This document shows positions 44,611 through 53,481 of a stretch of DNA of 64,000 nucleotides, one piece after another. The position numbers were made by a program, and so were the translations under genes. This DNA comes from Ruegeria halocynthiae (lineage in GTDB: Bacteria > Pseudomonadota > Alphaproteobacteria > Rhodobacterales > Rhodobacteraceae): NCBI RefSeq assembly GCF_000743705.1, contig NZ_JQEZ01000003.1, forward strand, positions 141,142-205,141, written 5' to 3'. Below the pieces are notes generated by a model. That model saw only the letters and a list, made by a program, of their open reading frames with translations, was not told where the DNA came from and ran no database searches. Position 1 is the first letter of the stretch, and each line of letters opens with the position of its first letter.

Positions 44611-45167
44611 AACAGAGTTTCCTTTCCCGTCACGCAATCACGAACGCGCGTGGCCGCAATGTAAAGCCCGACAATTGCGGCGACCGCCGCCGCAACCAGG
44701 CTGGCGGCATAGCCCCACCAGACTGGGAATTGCAAAATGAACGTGTTTTCACCAAATCGGAACTTCGACATCGTTCCCTGATACAACTGAACCGCGATCA
44801 GCAGCAGAACTGCGGCAAACAGAATCTCCGTCACCATGGACAGAAACCGGTTGATGCGGGGCGACAGGTTAGAGGTCAGGATATCCACGACAGCGTGTCC
44901 CGAAGTCAGCTGGCAAATCGGCAGAAAGGCAAAGATTGCAAAGGCGACTCCCGCCTCCACAATCTCAAAATCGCCGTTGATCGGGCCAATGCCCAACCCC
45001 AGAGCCCAACTTGAAAACCCGGGCATCACCTGCCCGAACCAGCCGTGAAGAATGGTGTTCATCGACCGGCCCAGCACAGACACACAGATCAGAATGATCA
45101 GACAGGTCAGAACTGCACCGCCCAGCAACGCCATGCCATAAGCCAGTCGTTCAACAATGCGGCGCAT
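44607..45167 (-). CDS. dctQ: TRAP transporter small permease (DctQ-type)
   Basis: 186 residues with four hydrophobic segments, the normal DctQ topology; WALGLGIGPINGDFEIVEAG lies between the second and third. Second gene of dctP-dctQ-dctM, separated from dctP by a hairpin and overlapping dctM by 4 bp. Confidence 0.85.
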   Translation of the reverse strand: MRRIVERLAYGMALLGGAVLTCLIILICVSVLGRSMNTILHGWFGQVMPGFSSWALGLGIGPINGDFEIVEAGVAFAIFAFLPICQLTSGHAVVDILTSNLSPRINRFLSMVTEILFAAVLLLIAVQLYQGTMSKFRFGENTFILQFPVWWGYAASLVAAAVAAIVGLYIAATRVRDCVTGKETLL

Positions 45168-45205
45168 TCCGTCCCCCTAGACGATACACAGGCAGTATTA
45201 TGTGT

Positions 45206-45239
45206 TCTGCCGCGCACGTCCAAAAGACCGCGCGGCAGA
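45206..45239 (-). repeat. Intercistronic hairpin between dctP and dctQ
   Basis: TCTGCCGCGC (45206-45215) pairs perfectly with GCGCGGCAGA (45230-45239); an inner GTC/GAC pairing around CAAAA extends it. Located 16 bp after the dctP stop. Same arrangement as behind the other two receptor genes of the window. Confidence 0.75.
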
Positions 45240-45254
45240 TCGGTTCGGGCGAAT

Positions 45255-46283
45255 TTAGCTGCCGTGTTCCGCCATAAGGGCCTTGGCGCGGTCGATCAGC
45301 GCCTGTCCGTCGATCCCCTTTTCGCTCATCTCTGCCAGCCATGCGTCATAGACCGGCTGGGAAGCAGTGGCCCAGACGGCGGATTGCTCTTCATCCAGGG
45401 TTACAATGTTGTTTCCCCGATCCAATGCGATTTCACGCGCGGGGTCATCGTTGGCTTGCTGAACCTCGCCTGCAAACACTGAAAATTCCAGGCCGGAATG
45501 CTGGTCCACCACGGCTTTCAGATCATCGGGCAGCGCGGCGTATTTGTCCTTGTTCATCGCCAGAACAAAGGTCACGGTATACATCATCGGCCCGCTGAAT
45601 TCGGTATGGTTTTCAACCAGTTCCGGAACTTTCAACGCCTTGGTGACTTCCCATGGAATGGTCGTGCCATCGATCACGCCCTTAGACAGCGCCTCTGGGA
45701 CGGCCGGAACCGGCATGCCAACAGGGGTGGCCCCCAAGGTGCTGAGCAATGCGTTCACCTGACGGGACGCGCCGCGGACTTTCATGCCGTTGAAATCATC
45801 GGGTGTGACGATCTCTTTGTTGGAGTGGATCACGCCGGGGCCGTGAACCCAACCGCCAAGGACTTTGACGTCGGAAAACTCACGCTCGGCAATATCTTCT
45901 TCCAGCAGGGTCCAGAAGGCAGCTGATGCCGGTTTTGCGTCGCTGACCAGGAACGGCAATTCAAAAACTTCGGTCGATGGGAAACGCCCCGGCGTATAGC
46001 CAATCACGTTCCAGGTGATGTCGATCACGCCATCAATAACCTGATCCAAAAGCTCTGGCGGCTTACCGCCCAGCTGCATCGAGGGGTAGCGGGTGATTTC
46101 GATGCGGCCATCTGAATCGGCCTCGATCTTGTCGGCCCAGACATCGATGATCTGTGCGGGAATGGTCGCCTGTGCCGGCAAGAAGCTTTGCAGGTTAAAT
46201 TCATATTCCGCCGCTGTCGCGGTTGTACCCAGACTTAGGGCAACGGCGCTGAGCGCACCCATCACCTTTTTAGAGATGTACAT
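45255..46283 (-). CDS. dctP: TRAP transporter solute-binding protein (DctP-type)
   Basis: 342 residues from the ATG at 46283, with GGAGGAGG upstream; the frame continues to 46343 only through a TTG inside an operator-like repeat. Signal peptide (MYISKKVMGALSAVALSLG, cleavage after ATAA). The family's carboxylate-binding Arg lies in the MKVRGASRQVNALLSTLGA block. Periplasmic receptor. Two BoxR-like sites precede it, so uptake is probably induced with benzoate catabolism. Confidence 0.88.
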   Translation of the reverse strand: MYISKKVMGALSAVALSLGTTATAAEYEFNLQSFLPAQATIPAQIIDVWADKIEADSDGRIEITRYPSMQLGGKPPELLDQVIDGVIDITWNVIGYTPGRFPSTEVFELPFLVSDAKPASAAFWTLLEEDIAEREFSDVKVLGGWVHGPGVIHSNKEIVTPDDFNGMKVRGASRQVNALLSTLGATPVGMPVPAVPEALSKGVIDGTTIPWEVTKALKVPELVENHTEFSGPMMYTVTFVLAMNKDKYAALPDDLKAVVDQHSGLEFSVFAGEVQQANDDPAREIALDRGNNIVTLDEEQSAVWATASQPVYDAWLAEMSEKGIDGQALIDRAKALMAEHGS

Positions 46284-46309
46284 GGTTTCCTCCTCCTCTG
46301 TCGCGTTGA

Positions 46310-46323
46310 TGCGATTTAATGCA
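46310..46323. promoter_or_regulatory. BoxR-like site 1 upstream of the TRAP operon
   Basis: TGCG-ATTTAA-TGCA, 27 bp before the dctP start. Confidence 0.6.
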
Positions 46324-46328
46324 TGTTG

Positions 46329-46342
46329 TGCAACATAATGCA
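46329..46342. promoter_or_regulatory. BoxR-like site 2 upstream of the TRAP operon
   Basis: TGCA-ACATAA-TGCA, an exact TGCA-N6-TGCA, starting 19 bp (about two helical turns) from site 1. Confidence 0.7.
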
Positions 46343-46371
46343 ACTTCTTTGTCTTTACATCCTCGGATCAC

Positions 46372-46968
46372 CTACAAACCTTTGACACCATTAAGTGTAA
46401 GCCTTGCCACAAGGTCCGAGTATTCGCGCCTTTCGGTTTCGTTTGCACCACTGTTCCACATGTAGAACCAGTTCAGCATCCCAAAAACCGACATGGTTGC
46501 CGAGCGTAACTTTTCCTGATTCCCGGCAAACACATCGGGTGCAAGGTCGTTCAGAACTTCGGACAACAGCCGGACCATATCGCGCTGATAGCCACGCAAT
46601 ACGGTTTGCTGCTCGGGGGCGAGCAGCGGAATGCCCTCGGTCTGAATTTTGTGCTCGTTGTCCATACCTTCATAGGCCAAAAGAACCTCTGAAACGATCC
46701 GGTGCAGCTTTTCCCCCGCACTCAAGCCATCCAGCGGTAGTTCGCAGATTCGGCTGCGGAGCGCCGAAAGATATGTTTCCAGTATGTCGTACAGCAACGC
46801 ATCCTTACTTTCATAGTAATGATAGATGTTCGCTTTGGAGATGCCGCATTCCCTGGCCACGTGATTCATCGACGCGCGTGCGACGCCTTCGCTGGCAAAC
46901 ACGGTGGCTGCCGTCTTCAGAATATGCCCCCGCTTTTCGCGGTGGTCTTTTGCAATCGTGCGTGCCAC
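46372..46968 (-). CDS. paaR: TetR-family regulator, probable PaaR
   Basis: 198 residues from GTG at 46968 with AAGGAG upstream. TetR helix-turn-helix (ASMNHVARECGISKANIYHY) and a ligand domain matching regulators that sense phenylacetyl-CoA or acyl-CoA. Last gene of the minus-strand paaG-paaI-paaK unit, 3 bp behind paaK. A palindrome ACCGACCGGTTGGT in the paaG-paaZ divergent promoter is its likely operator. The name rests on context. Confidence 0.75.
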   Translation of the reverse strand: MARTIAKDHREKRGHILKTAATVFASEGVARASMNHVARECGISKANIYHYYESKDALLYDILETYLSALRSRICELPLDGLSAGEKLHRIVSEVLLAYEGMDNEHKIQTEGIPLLAPEQQTVLRGYQRDMVRLLSEVLNDLAPDVFAGNQEKLRSATMSVFGMLNWFYMWNSGANETERREYSDLVARLTLNGVKGL

Positions 46969-46971
46969 GGT

Positions 46972-48282
46972 CTACTCCTTGGGCCGATTGTCGATGACGC
47001 GCACGGCCTTCCCTTGGGACCGGGCCACGGTGCCGGGCATTTGCACATCGACCTGACAGCTGATCCCGACCATATCCTTGATGCGCTGGGTCAGGGCATT
47101 GCCGAGGGCTGATCGACCAACCTCGTCAACCGCGCTGCTATCGACCTCGACCATCACGCGCATCGCGTCCATGGGGCCAGCGCGGGCCAGTTCGATCTGA
47201 TAATACAGGGCAAGGCCGCTGGTTGCCATGACCTGTTCTTCAATCTGTGTCGGAAAAACATTGACGCCCCGCAGGATGATCATGTCATCGGACCGGCCGG
47301 TGATCTTTTCCATCCGGCGCATACTGCGCGCGGTTCCAGGCAACAGCCGGGTCAAATCACGGGTGCGATAGCGGATCATCGGCATGCCTTCTTTGGTCAG
47401 GGTGGTAAAGACCAGCTCTCCCTCTTGCCCATCCTCCAGGACCTCGCCCGTTACCGGATCGACTATTTCGGGGTAGTAGTGATCTTCCCAGACATGGAGG
47501 CCGTCCTTGGTCTCGACACATTCGTTGGCGACGCCGGGTCCCATAATCTCTGACAGGCCGTAGATATCAACGGCGTGCATGTCAAAGGCGGCTTCGATTT
47601 CTTCCCGCATAGCGTTTGTCCAGGGTTCGGCACCGAACACACCCACCTGCAAGGGTGAGGTCCGGGGATCAACGCCGATCTTTTGGTACTGCTCAAGGAT
47701 GTTGAGCATGTAGGACGGCGTTACCATGATGCCGCTGGGCCGGAAATCGGTGATCAGATTGACCTGCTTTTCGGTTTGCCCCCCACCCATAGGCACAACG
47801 GTCGCGCCAAGACGTTCGATGCCATAATGCGCACCCAAACCGCCTGTGAACAGGCCATAGCCATAGGCGTTGTGAATGATATCACCCTTGCGCAGACCTG
47901 CGGCACGCAGGCTGCGGGCCAGAGTGTCCGACCAGACGTCGATATCGTTACGGGTATAGACAACTACGGTTGGCTTTCCGGTTGTGCCGGACGAGGCATG
48001 GATACGAACTACCTGATCCTGTGGCACGGCGCGCAGGCCAAAGGGGTAATTGTCCCGCAGGTCGTCCTTGTACGTGAAAGGGAACTTCGCCAGATCACTG
48101 AGATCTTTGAGGTCATCGGGATGCACCCCGGCCTTGTCGAACCGGTTCCTGTACATCGGCACGTTCTCATAGGCATGTGACAGCGACCATTTCATCCGGC
48201 TTAGCTGGAGTGCTGCAATCTCATCCCGGCTGGCCGTTTCGATTGCGTCCAACTCATTCGGTTTCGGACCAAGATCCTTCAT
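46972..48282 (-). CDS. paaK: Phenylacetate-CoA ligase
   Basis: 436 residues. ANL-superfamily enzyme with P-loop HASSGTTGKPTVVVYT, FGAEPWTNAMR and DIYGLSEIMGPGVANEC adenylation motifs and the C-terminal TGRSDDMIILRGVNVFPTQ. Activates phenylacetate with CoA and ATP. Overlaps the paaI stop by 4 bp and is followed by the TetR gene. Confidence 0.95.
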   Translation of the reverse strand: MKDLGPKPNELDAIETASRDEIAALQLSRMKWSLSHAYENVPMYRNRFDKAGVHPDDLKDLSDLAKFPFTYKDDLRDNYPFGLRAVPQDQVVRIHASSGTTGKPTVVVYTRNDIDVWSDTLARSLRAAGLRKGDIIHNAYGYGLFTGGLGAHYGIERLGATVVPMGGGQTEKQVNLITDFRPSGIMVTPSYMLNILEQYQKIGVDPRTSPLQVGVFGAEPWTNAMREEIEAAFDMHAVDIYGLSEIMGPGVANECVETKDGLHVWEDHYYPEIVDPVTGEVLEDGQEGELVFTTLTKEGMPMIRYRTRDLTRLLPGTARSMRRMEKITGRSDDMIILRGVNVFPTQIEEQVMATSGLALYYQIELARAGPMDAMRVMVEVDSSAVDEVGRSALGNALTQRIKDMVGISCQVDVQMPGTVARSQGKAVRVIDNRPKE

Positions 48283-48719
48283 CCTTCCCCATCCCTCTCG
48301 TCGAAAAGCGTGCCGGGCACCGCGCGGGAGAACCCGCGAAATTCGGCAATCAACTCGTCGTTCTGATTTGTGACACGCACATCATAGATGCCGTTGCGGC
48401 CGTTCAGCGACACTTCGCGCGCTTTGGCCCGCAGGACATCGCCCAGCCGCCCCGGTGCAATGTAACTGATGACATTGTGCTGGGCGACGGTGGCCTGATT
48501 GCGGCTGTTGCAGGCAAAGGCAAAGGCGCTGTCGGCCAGTGAAAAGGTGATACCGCCATGGCAGATCCCATGCCCGTTGCAGTGATGCCGGGCGACCGCC
48601 AATTCCAGCGTGGCCTGCCCCTCGTCCACCTCGACAAGCGACATTCCCACCCATTGCGACGCTGCATCTTCGGACCACATCGCTTGTGCTGACGCTTCGG
48701 CTCTTTCCTTCGGGGTCAT
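48279..48719 (-). CDS. paaI: Phenylacetyl-CoA thioesterase PaaI
   Basis: 146 residues from ATG at 48719, one base after the paaG stop; the longer frame to 48797 would lie inside paaG. Hotdog fold with HCNGHGICHGGITFSLADSA, which carries the active-site Asp of PaaI. Rescues CoA from dead-end ring-hydroxylated phenylacetyl-CoA intermediates. Confidence 0.92.
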   Translation of the reverse strand: MTPKERAEASAQAMWSEDAASQWVGMSLVEVDEGQATLELAVARHHCNGHGICHGGITFSLADSAFAFACNSRNQATVAQHNVISYIAPGRLGDVLRAKAREVSLNGRNGIYDVRVTNQNDELIAEFRGFSRAVPGTLFDERDGEG

Positions 48720-48720
48720 C

Positions 48721-49506
48721 TTAATGGCCTTTGAACGCCGGGGGCCGCTTTTCCAGAAACGCAGATACGCCTTCGGCATAATCCGCGCTTTCCCCACAGC
48801 GCTTCATCATATCGGCCTCCATCTCCAGGTGATCTGACAACGTGTCGGTCGCGGCGGCTTGAATGGCTTGTTTTGTCAATGCCAGCCCAAGCGTCGGTCC
48901 GCTGGCTAGTTGACCGGCCAGCTTGCGGGCCTCCGGCAGTAGATCTGCGTCCGGCAGGGACTTCCAGATCAAACCCCAGTCTTCTGCCTGTTTCGCCGTC
49001 AGCGGCTGCGCGGTCAGGGCCAAACCCTTTGCCCGGGCCTCGCCCAAAAGGCGCGGCAAATGCCAGCTGCCGCCAGTATCGGGGATCAGCCCGACCTTGG
49101 AAAAGGACTGAATGAACTTCGCGCTTTCAGCGGCCAAAACAATATCGCACGCCAACGACAAATTGGCCCCCGCACCCGCCGCGACGCCGTTGACGGCACA
49201 GACAACGGGACAGTCCAGCGAGCGGATCAACCGCACCAAGGGCGCATAGAATGTGCGTACCGTTACGCTCAGATCCGGCGGTCCGTCCAGCTTCGACGGA
49301 TCACGGTCCCCCAGATCCTGCCCGGCGCAAAAGCCGCGCCCTGCCCCGGTCAACAGAACTGCGCGGGCCCCAGTGTCGCGGGCCGTTTCCAGTGCAGCGT
49401 ACAGACCCCGATGCATTTCCTCATTGAAACTGTTGAGCCGCTCGGGGCGGTTCAGCGTGATCTCTGTCCAGTTCTCATGGGTATGTACAAGGATTGTCTC
49501 GGTCAT
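48721..49506 (-). CDS. paaG: 1,2-epoxyphenylacetyl-CoA isomerase PaaG
   Basis: 261 residues, crotonase fold. Oxyanion block AVNGVAAGAGANLSLACDIV and the catalytic Asp region KVGLIPDTGGSWHLPRL typical of PaaG, with Pro-Asp in place of a hydratase Glu. Isomerises ring-1,2-epoxyphenylacetyl-CoA to the oxepin. First gene of the minus paa unit, divergent from paaZ. Confidence 0.92.
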   Translation of the reverse strand: MTETILVHTHENWTEITLNRPERLNSFNEEMHRGLYAALETARDTGARAVLLTGAGRGFCAGQDLGDRDPSKLDGPPDLSVTVRTFYAPLVRLIRSLDCPVVCAVNGVAAGAGANLSLACDIVLAAESAKFIQSFSKVGLIPDTGGSWHLPRLLGEARAKGLALTAQPLTAKQAEDWGLIWKSLPDADLLPEARKLAGQLASGPTLGLALTKQAIQAAATDTLSDHLEMEADMMKRCGESADYAEGVSAFLEKRPPAFKGH

Positions 49507-49548
49507 GTCGGCGCGCGCTCTTGGGGACTTTAGTTGACGCTTGCATAA

Positions 49549-49562
49549 ACCGACCGGTTGGT
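49549..49562. promoter_or_regulatory. TetR-type palindrome in the paaG-paaZ divergent promoter
   Basis: ACCGACCGGTTGGT, palindromic except one position pair, centred between the divergent paaG and paaZ start codons and overlapped by TTGAC-like -35 elements on both strands. Probable binding site of the TetR protein encoded at 46372. Confidence 0.55.
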
Positions 49563-49602
49563 CAATGTTAAAGGATAAATCGATTCACCGAGAGGATTGG
49601 CA

Positions 49603-49760
49603 ATGGGCCTTCTGGATGTAAGCAGCTTTGTTGGCGGAACCTGGATTGCCCCCGGCGATGGTGCGCGCGAGATCGAAAACGCTGTGACCGGCGAGATCAT
49701 GGCGCGGGCCGGCAATTCCGCATTGGACACCGCCGCCATGCTGGCACATGCCCGCACCGT
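49603..49760 (+). pseudogene. paaZ: paaZ 5' fragment, interrupted by a Tn3-family transposon
   Basis: Codons 1-52 plus two bases of paaZ (MGLLDVSSFVGGTWIAPGDG, ending HART), the N-terminus of the aldehyde dehydrogenase domain. The frame runs into the transposon's left repeat and stops at 49797. GAGAGGA ribosome-binding site. Continues at 54329 in the same frame after excision. Confidence 0.95.
49756..49760 (+). repeat. Target-site duplication, left copy
   Basis: ACCGT directly left of the transposon. The identical ACCGT follows the right end at 54324-54328; 5 bp is the standard Tn3-family duplication. Confidence 0.95.
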
Positions 49761-49798
49761 GGGGTCGAGTCCGGCTGAGTGCAGAATAGGGCGTTAAG
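49761..49798 (+). repeat. Left terminal inverted repeat of the transposon
   Basis: 38 bp starting GGGGTCGAGTCCGG and ending GGGCGTTAAG, the GGGG...TTAAG architecture of Tn3-family ends. Confidence 0.95.
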
Positions 49799-49824
49799 CT
49801 CGGATTGGGCTTCTGTGATTGCGC

Positions 49825-50376
49825 TCAAGCCTCGTCTTCAGCGAGATATCGATAAATAGTGGCCTTAGAGAGGCTGTATTCAGCCATGAGGTCCTTGATT
49901 AAGGTGCCCTGCGCGCGTTTTGCGCGCAGTTCTACGATCTGATTGGTTGTAAGCGCAGGCCGCTTCCCAAACTGAACGCCTTGATCTTTAGCCTTCTTGA
50001 TCCCGTCCATTTGGCGCTCGGCGCGGATTTCGGTTTCGAACTGACCGATGGCTCCCAGCATGTTGAATAGCAGTCGCCCGGTTGCGTCTGATGTGTCGAT
50101 ATTTTGATCAAGGACCACCAGATCAACGCCTTTGTCGCGCAGGGTCTCGGCGATCTGGCACAGGTGTAGAGTTGAGCGCGCCAATCGGTCGATGCGAGTC
50201 ACGATCAGCTGGTCACCGTTCCGAACGTATCCCAGACACCGTTTGAGCTGAGGACGGGCATCGGTAGTGCCGCTGCGCTTTTCTTCGAACAGCTTGTCGC
50301 ATTCGTTCAGCTTTTCCCGCTGTACATCTAATGATTGCCCGACTGAACTGACACGGGCGTATCCGACTTTGGCCAT
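49825..50376 (-). CDS. tnpR: Serine resolvase TnpR
   Basis: 183 residues. Resolvase/invertase catalytic domain with the nucleophile Ser in GYARVSSVGQ (9-10), the conserved RIDRLARS block and NMLGAIGQFE followed by the E helix with RAERQMDGI, and a C-terminal Hin-type helix-turn-helix (TLIKDLMAEYSLSKATIYRY). Resolves Tn3 cointegrates at res. Divergent from tnpA. Confidence 0.93.
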   Translation of the reverse strand: MAKVGYARVSSVGQSLDVQREKLNECDKLFEEKRSGTTDARPQLKRCLGYVRNGDQLIVTRIDRLARSTLHLCQIAETLRDKGVDLVVLDQNIDTSDATGRLLFNMLGAIGQFETEIRAERQMDGIKKAKDQGVQFGKRPALTTNQIVELRAKRAQGTLIKDLMAEYSLSKATIYRYLAEDEA

Positions 50377-50501
50377 TGGGTCTCGAATAGATTAAGGGTT
50401 TTTGCGACAGCCATATTGAGACATTGAAAAAGACATGGCAAGTGGATGGTCTCAGTATGTCTACTTTCAGAGACCCCATCCCATAAAGAAAGAACAATCC
50501 G
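50377..50501. promoter_or_regulatory. Probable res site and divergent tnpR/tnpA promoters
   Basis: 125-bp spacer between the divergent recombinase and transposase genes, where Tn3-family res sites lie. Inverted pairs TGAGAC/GTCTCA (50417-50422/50449-50454) and GGTCTC/GAGACC (50448-50453/50470-50475) are visible; sub-sites are not assigned. Confidence 0.5.
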
Positions 50502-53402
50502 ATGGCACACCGAGCGGTTCTGACCGCGCGACAACGCGCGGCGCTCTTTGATCTTCCAACTGACGAGATGGCGTTGCTTCGACATTACACCTTGGACGAT
50601 GAAGACATCGAGAACATTCGAACGCGGCGACGGCCAGAAAACCAGATCGGCTTTGCCCTTCAGCTTTGTGCCTTCCGATATCCCGGTCGGTTGCTGAAGG
50701 CTGGCGAAGTGATCCCCGAGCCGGTGTCCCGCTTCGTGGCTGCACAGCTCGGATTGAAGACGAATGATCTACTGCCATATGCCACTCGGGAAAAGACCCG
50801 CCGGGAGCATCTGGATGCTCTGCGCAAGATGTACGGGTATAAGATGTTTTCCGGCAAGCGCGCCAAGAAAATGCGGTGCTGGCTGGACCAGAATGCTGAA
50901 GCGGCGCAATCCAGCGAGTTTCTGGTGCGCGGGTTCGTGGAAGAATGCCGCAGACGGCAAATCATTTTGCCAGGGATTTCAGTCATAGAGCGTCACTGCG
51001 CAGATGCGTTGGTCGCTGCTGAACGCAGGGTAGAAGCACGCATTGCGGCTCGTCTCGACGCAAAAATGCGTGTCCAACTCGACAACTTGCTGACCGAAGA
51101 GGTGGATGGTCGGCTCAGCCGGTTCATCTGGTTACGGCGGTTCGAGGTGGGCAAGAACTCCGCCGATATGAACCGTCAGCTCGACCGGTTGGAATTTCTG
51201 CAACGGATCGCGTTGTCTCCCGCAATCCTGGACGATGTTCCTGCACACCGGGTCGCGCAATTGCGCCGCCAAGGCGAAAGATATTTCACGGATGGGCTTC
51301 GGGACATCACCAGTGATCGTCGTTTGGCCATCCTCGCCACCTGCGTCGTGGAATGGTCGGCCGCCATCGCAGATACCGTTGTCGAAACACATGATCGGAT
51401 TGTTGGCTCAATCTGGCGGGAGGCAAAGAGGATTTGCGATGCCCGTGTTGCCGAGGCGCAATCGGAGATCGCGGCGACCCTGGCCGGGTTCGAGACATTG
51501 GGTACGGCATTGTTGTTGGCCAAAGGTGATGAAGTGGCTGTTGCCGGTGCCGTGGATGCTTCCTGTGGTTGGGGTGTGCTGGAAAACCTCGTCGCAACGG
51601 CAGGGGCACTCGGTAAGACCGTCAAGGCGGATGCGCTGGCCTATGTCGAACAGGGCTATCATCGCTTCAAACTCTATGCCCCGCGAATGCTGACTGCGTT
51701 GGACATCACGGGAGCCAGTGTGGCTGAGCCTTTACTTGCGGCGGCCGATGTGATCCGCGACAGGCGGGATATTCCATGCCGCTCTGCGCCATTTCTTCAG
51801 CCGCAGTCAAAATGGCGGGGCCACTTGCGGAATCCCGAGAACAACCGAGACCGTCTCTGGGTTGTCGCGGTGCTGTTCCAACTGCGCGAAGCCTTCAGAT
51901 CTGGTGACGTCTGGCTTGCTCATTCCCGTCGCTACAGCGACATGAAACAGGCTCTGGTTCCAGTTGAAGCGGCACAGACTATGGGCCTGTCGATGCCATT
52001 GGAACCGGAAGTCTGGCTTGCAGATCGCAAACAACGGCTGGAAGACGGGCTGCACAGGCTTGCGATGGCGGTCAGGAACGGGGCCCTTCCCGGTGGTATC
52101 ATTGAGGGTGGTAGGTTGCGCGTCGAACGGCTTGAAGCAGATGTGCCCGCTGAAGCTGATAGCCTCATCCTTGATCTCTATCGCCGCCTGCCAGAAGTTC
52201 GGATCACGGATATTCTTATGGACGTGGCCAATGATACGGGCTTCACCGACGCCTTCACTCATCTGCGCACCGGGGCACCCTGCAAAGACAAGCTTGGTTT
52301 GCTGAACGTCATTCTGGCAGAGGGGCTGAATCTCGGCTTGAGCAAGATGGCTGCGGCCAGCAGCACGCATAGTTTTACTCAGTTGGCACGGCTTTCAAAC
52401 TGGCACGTGGAAAGTGACGCCATCAATAGGGCCTTGGCCGCGGTGATTGAGGCACAGGCGCGGTTGCCAATGGCAAAATGCTGGGGTGCTGGCGAAACTG
52501 CTTCCAGTGATGGTCAGTTCTTTCCCACCACGCGTCAGGGCGAGGCGATGAATCTGATCAATGCGAAGTACGGCCACGAACCAGGTCTGAAAGCCTATAC
52601 CCACATGTCAGATCAATACGGCCCATTTGCCACGCAGGTCATTCCCGCAACAGTAAACGAAGCCCCATATATTCTGGATGGGTTGCTGATGAACCTGACC
52701 GGGAACAAGATCAAAGAACAATATGCTGATACAGGAGGCTTCACCGATCTCGTATTTGCCGCTACTTCGCTGCTTGGCTATCTGTTCATCCCGCGCATCA
52801 GGGACCTGCCCTCAAAGCGGCTGCATGTCTTTGACCGTCGCAGCGTCCCGACTGAGCTGAAGGGCTTGGTGGGCGACAAAATCCGAGAAACCACCATCAT
52901 CGCCAACTGGCCGGATGTTCTGCGCTGCATCGCAACGATGCTCTCAGGCAGATTGCAGCCCAGTCAACTTCTGAAGAAACTGGCCGCACGGCCACGACAA
53001 CATGATTTGGCCGTCGCTCTTCGCGAAATCGGTCGCGTTGAACGAACGCTGTTCATCATCGAATGGCTGCTCGACACTGACATGCAGCGCCGCGCTCAAA
53101 TTGGTCTCAATAAAGGTGAGGCGCATCATGCCCTAAAGAGCGCTCTGCGGATTGGTAGGCAAGGGGAAATCAGGGATCGCACGACCGAAGGCCAACACTT
53201 CCGGGTCGCCGGTCTCAACCTTCTCACTGCTATCATAATTTACTGGAATACTAAGCAGCTTGGCATAGCGGTCGCGCAGCGGAAAAAGGGCGGTTTGAAA
53301 ACGCCAGGATATCTCCTATCGCACATATCGCCTCTTGGCTGGGCGCACATCATCCTCACGGGCGAATACAGGTGGCGGAAGATGAAGGCGGGAAATCCGT
53401 GA
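50502..53402 (+). CDS. tnpA: Tn3-family transposase TnpA
   Basis: 966 residues, normal for the family. N-terminal DUF4158-type DNA-binding region (RQRAALFDLPTDEMALLRHY), then the DDE_Tnp_Tn3 catalytic part with Asp670 (SSDGQFF), Asp743 (YADTGGF) and Glu873 (KGEAHHALKSAL) as the visible acidic triad. The C-terminus ends GWAHIILTGEY, the usual NxxGxEH..LTGxY region. No frameshift; the enzyme looks functional. Confidence 0.95.
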   Translation: MAHRAVLTARQRAALFDLPTDEMALLRHYTLDDEDIENIRTRRRPENQIGFALQLCAFRYPGRLLKAGEVIPEPVSRFVAAQLGLKTNDLLPYATREKTRREHLDALRKMYGYKMFSGKRAKKMRCWLDQNAEAAQSSEFLVRGFVEECRRRQIILPGISVIERHCADALVAAERRVEARIAARLDAKMRVQLDNLLTEEVDGRLSRFIWLRRFEVGKNSADMNRQLDRLEFLQRIALSPAILDDVPAHRVAQLRRQGERYFTDGLRDITSDRRLAILATCVVEWSAAIADTVVETHDRIVGSIWREAKRICDARVAEAQSEIAATLAGFETLGTALLLAKGDEVAVAGAVDASCGWGVLENLVATAGALGKTVKADALAYVEQGYHRFKLYAPRMLTALDITGASVAEPLLAAADVIRDRRDIPCRSAPFLQPQSKWRGHLRNPENNRDRLWVVAVLFQLREAFRSGDVWLAHSRRYSDMKQALVPVEAAQTMGLSMPLEPEVWLADRKQRLEDGLHRLAMAVRNGALPGGIIEGGRLRVERLEADVPAEADSLILDLYRRLPEVRITDILMDVANDTGFTDAFTHLRTGAPCKDKLGLLNVILAEGLNLGLSKMAAASSTHSFTQLARLSNWHVESDAINRALAAVIEAQARLPMAKCWGAGETASSDGQFFPTTRQGEAMNLINAKYGHEPGLKAYTHMSDQYGPFATQVIPATVNEAPYILDGLLMNLTGNKIKEQYADTGGFTDLVFAATSLLGYLFIPRIRDLPSKRLHVFDRRSVPTELKGLVGDKIRETTIIANWPDVLRCIATMLSGRLQPSQLLKKLAARPRQHDLAVALREIGRVERTLFIIEWLLDTDMQRRAQIGLNKGEAHHALKSALRIGRQGEIRDRTTEGQHFRVAGLNLLTAIIIYWNTKQLGIAVAQRKKGGLKTPGYLLSHISPLGWAHIILTGEYRWRKMKAGNP

Positions 53403-53481
53403 AGGCCACCCGGCGAAAGCTCCCAACATCCTTCGACCGTTCGATTTGACAAGGCTTTACTATGCAGGTGACGATCACAAA

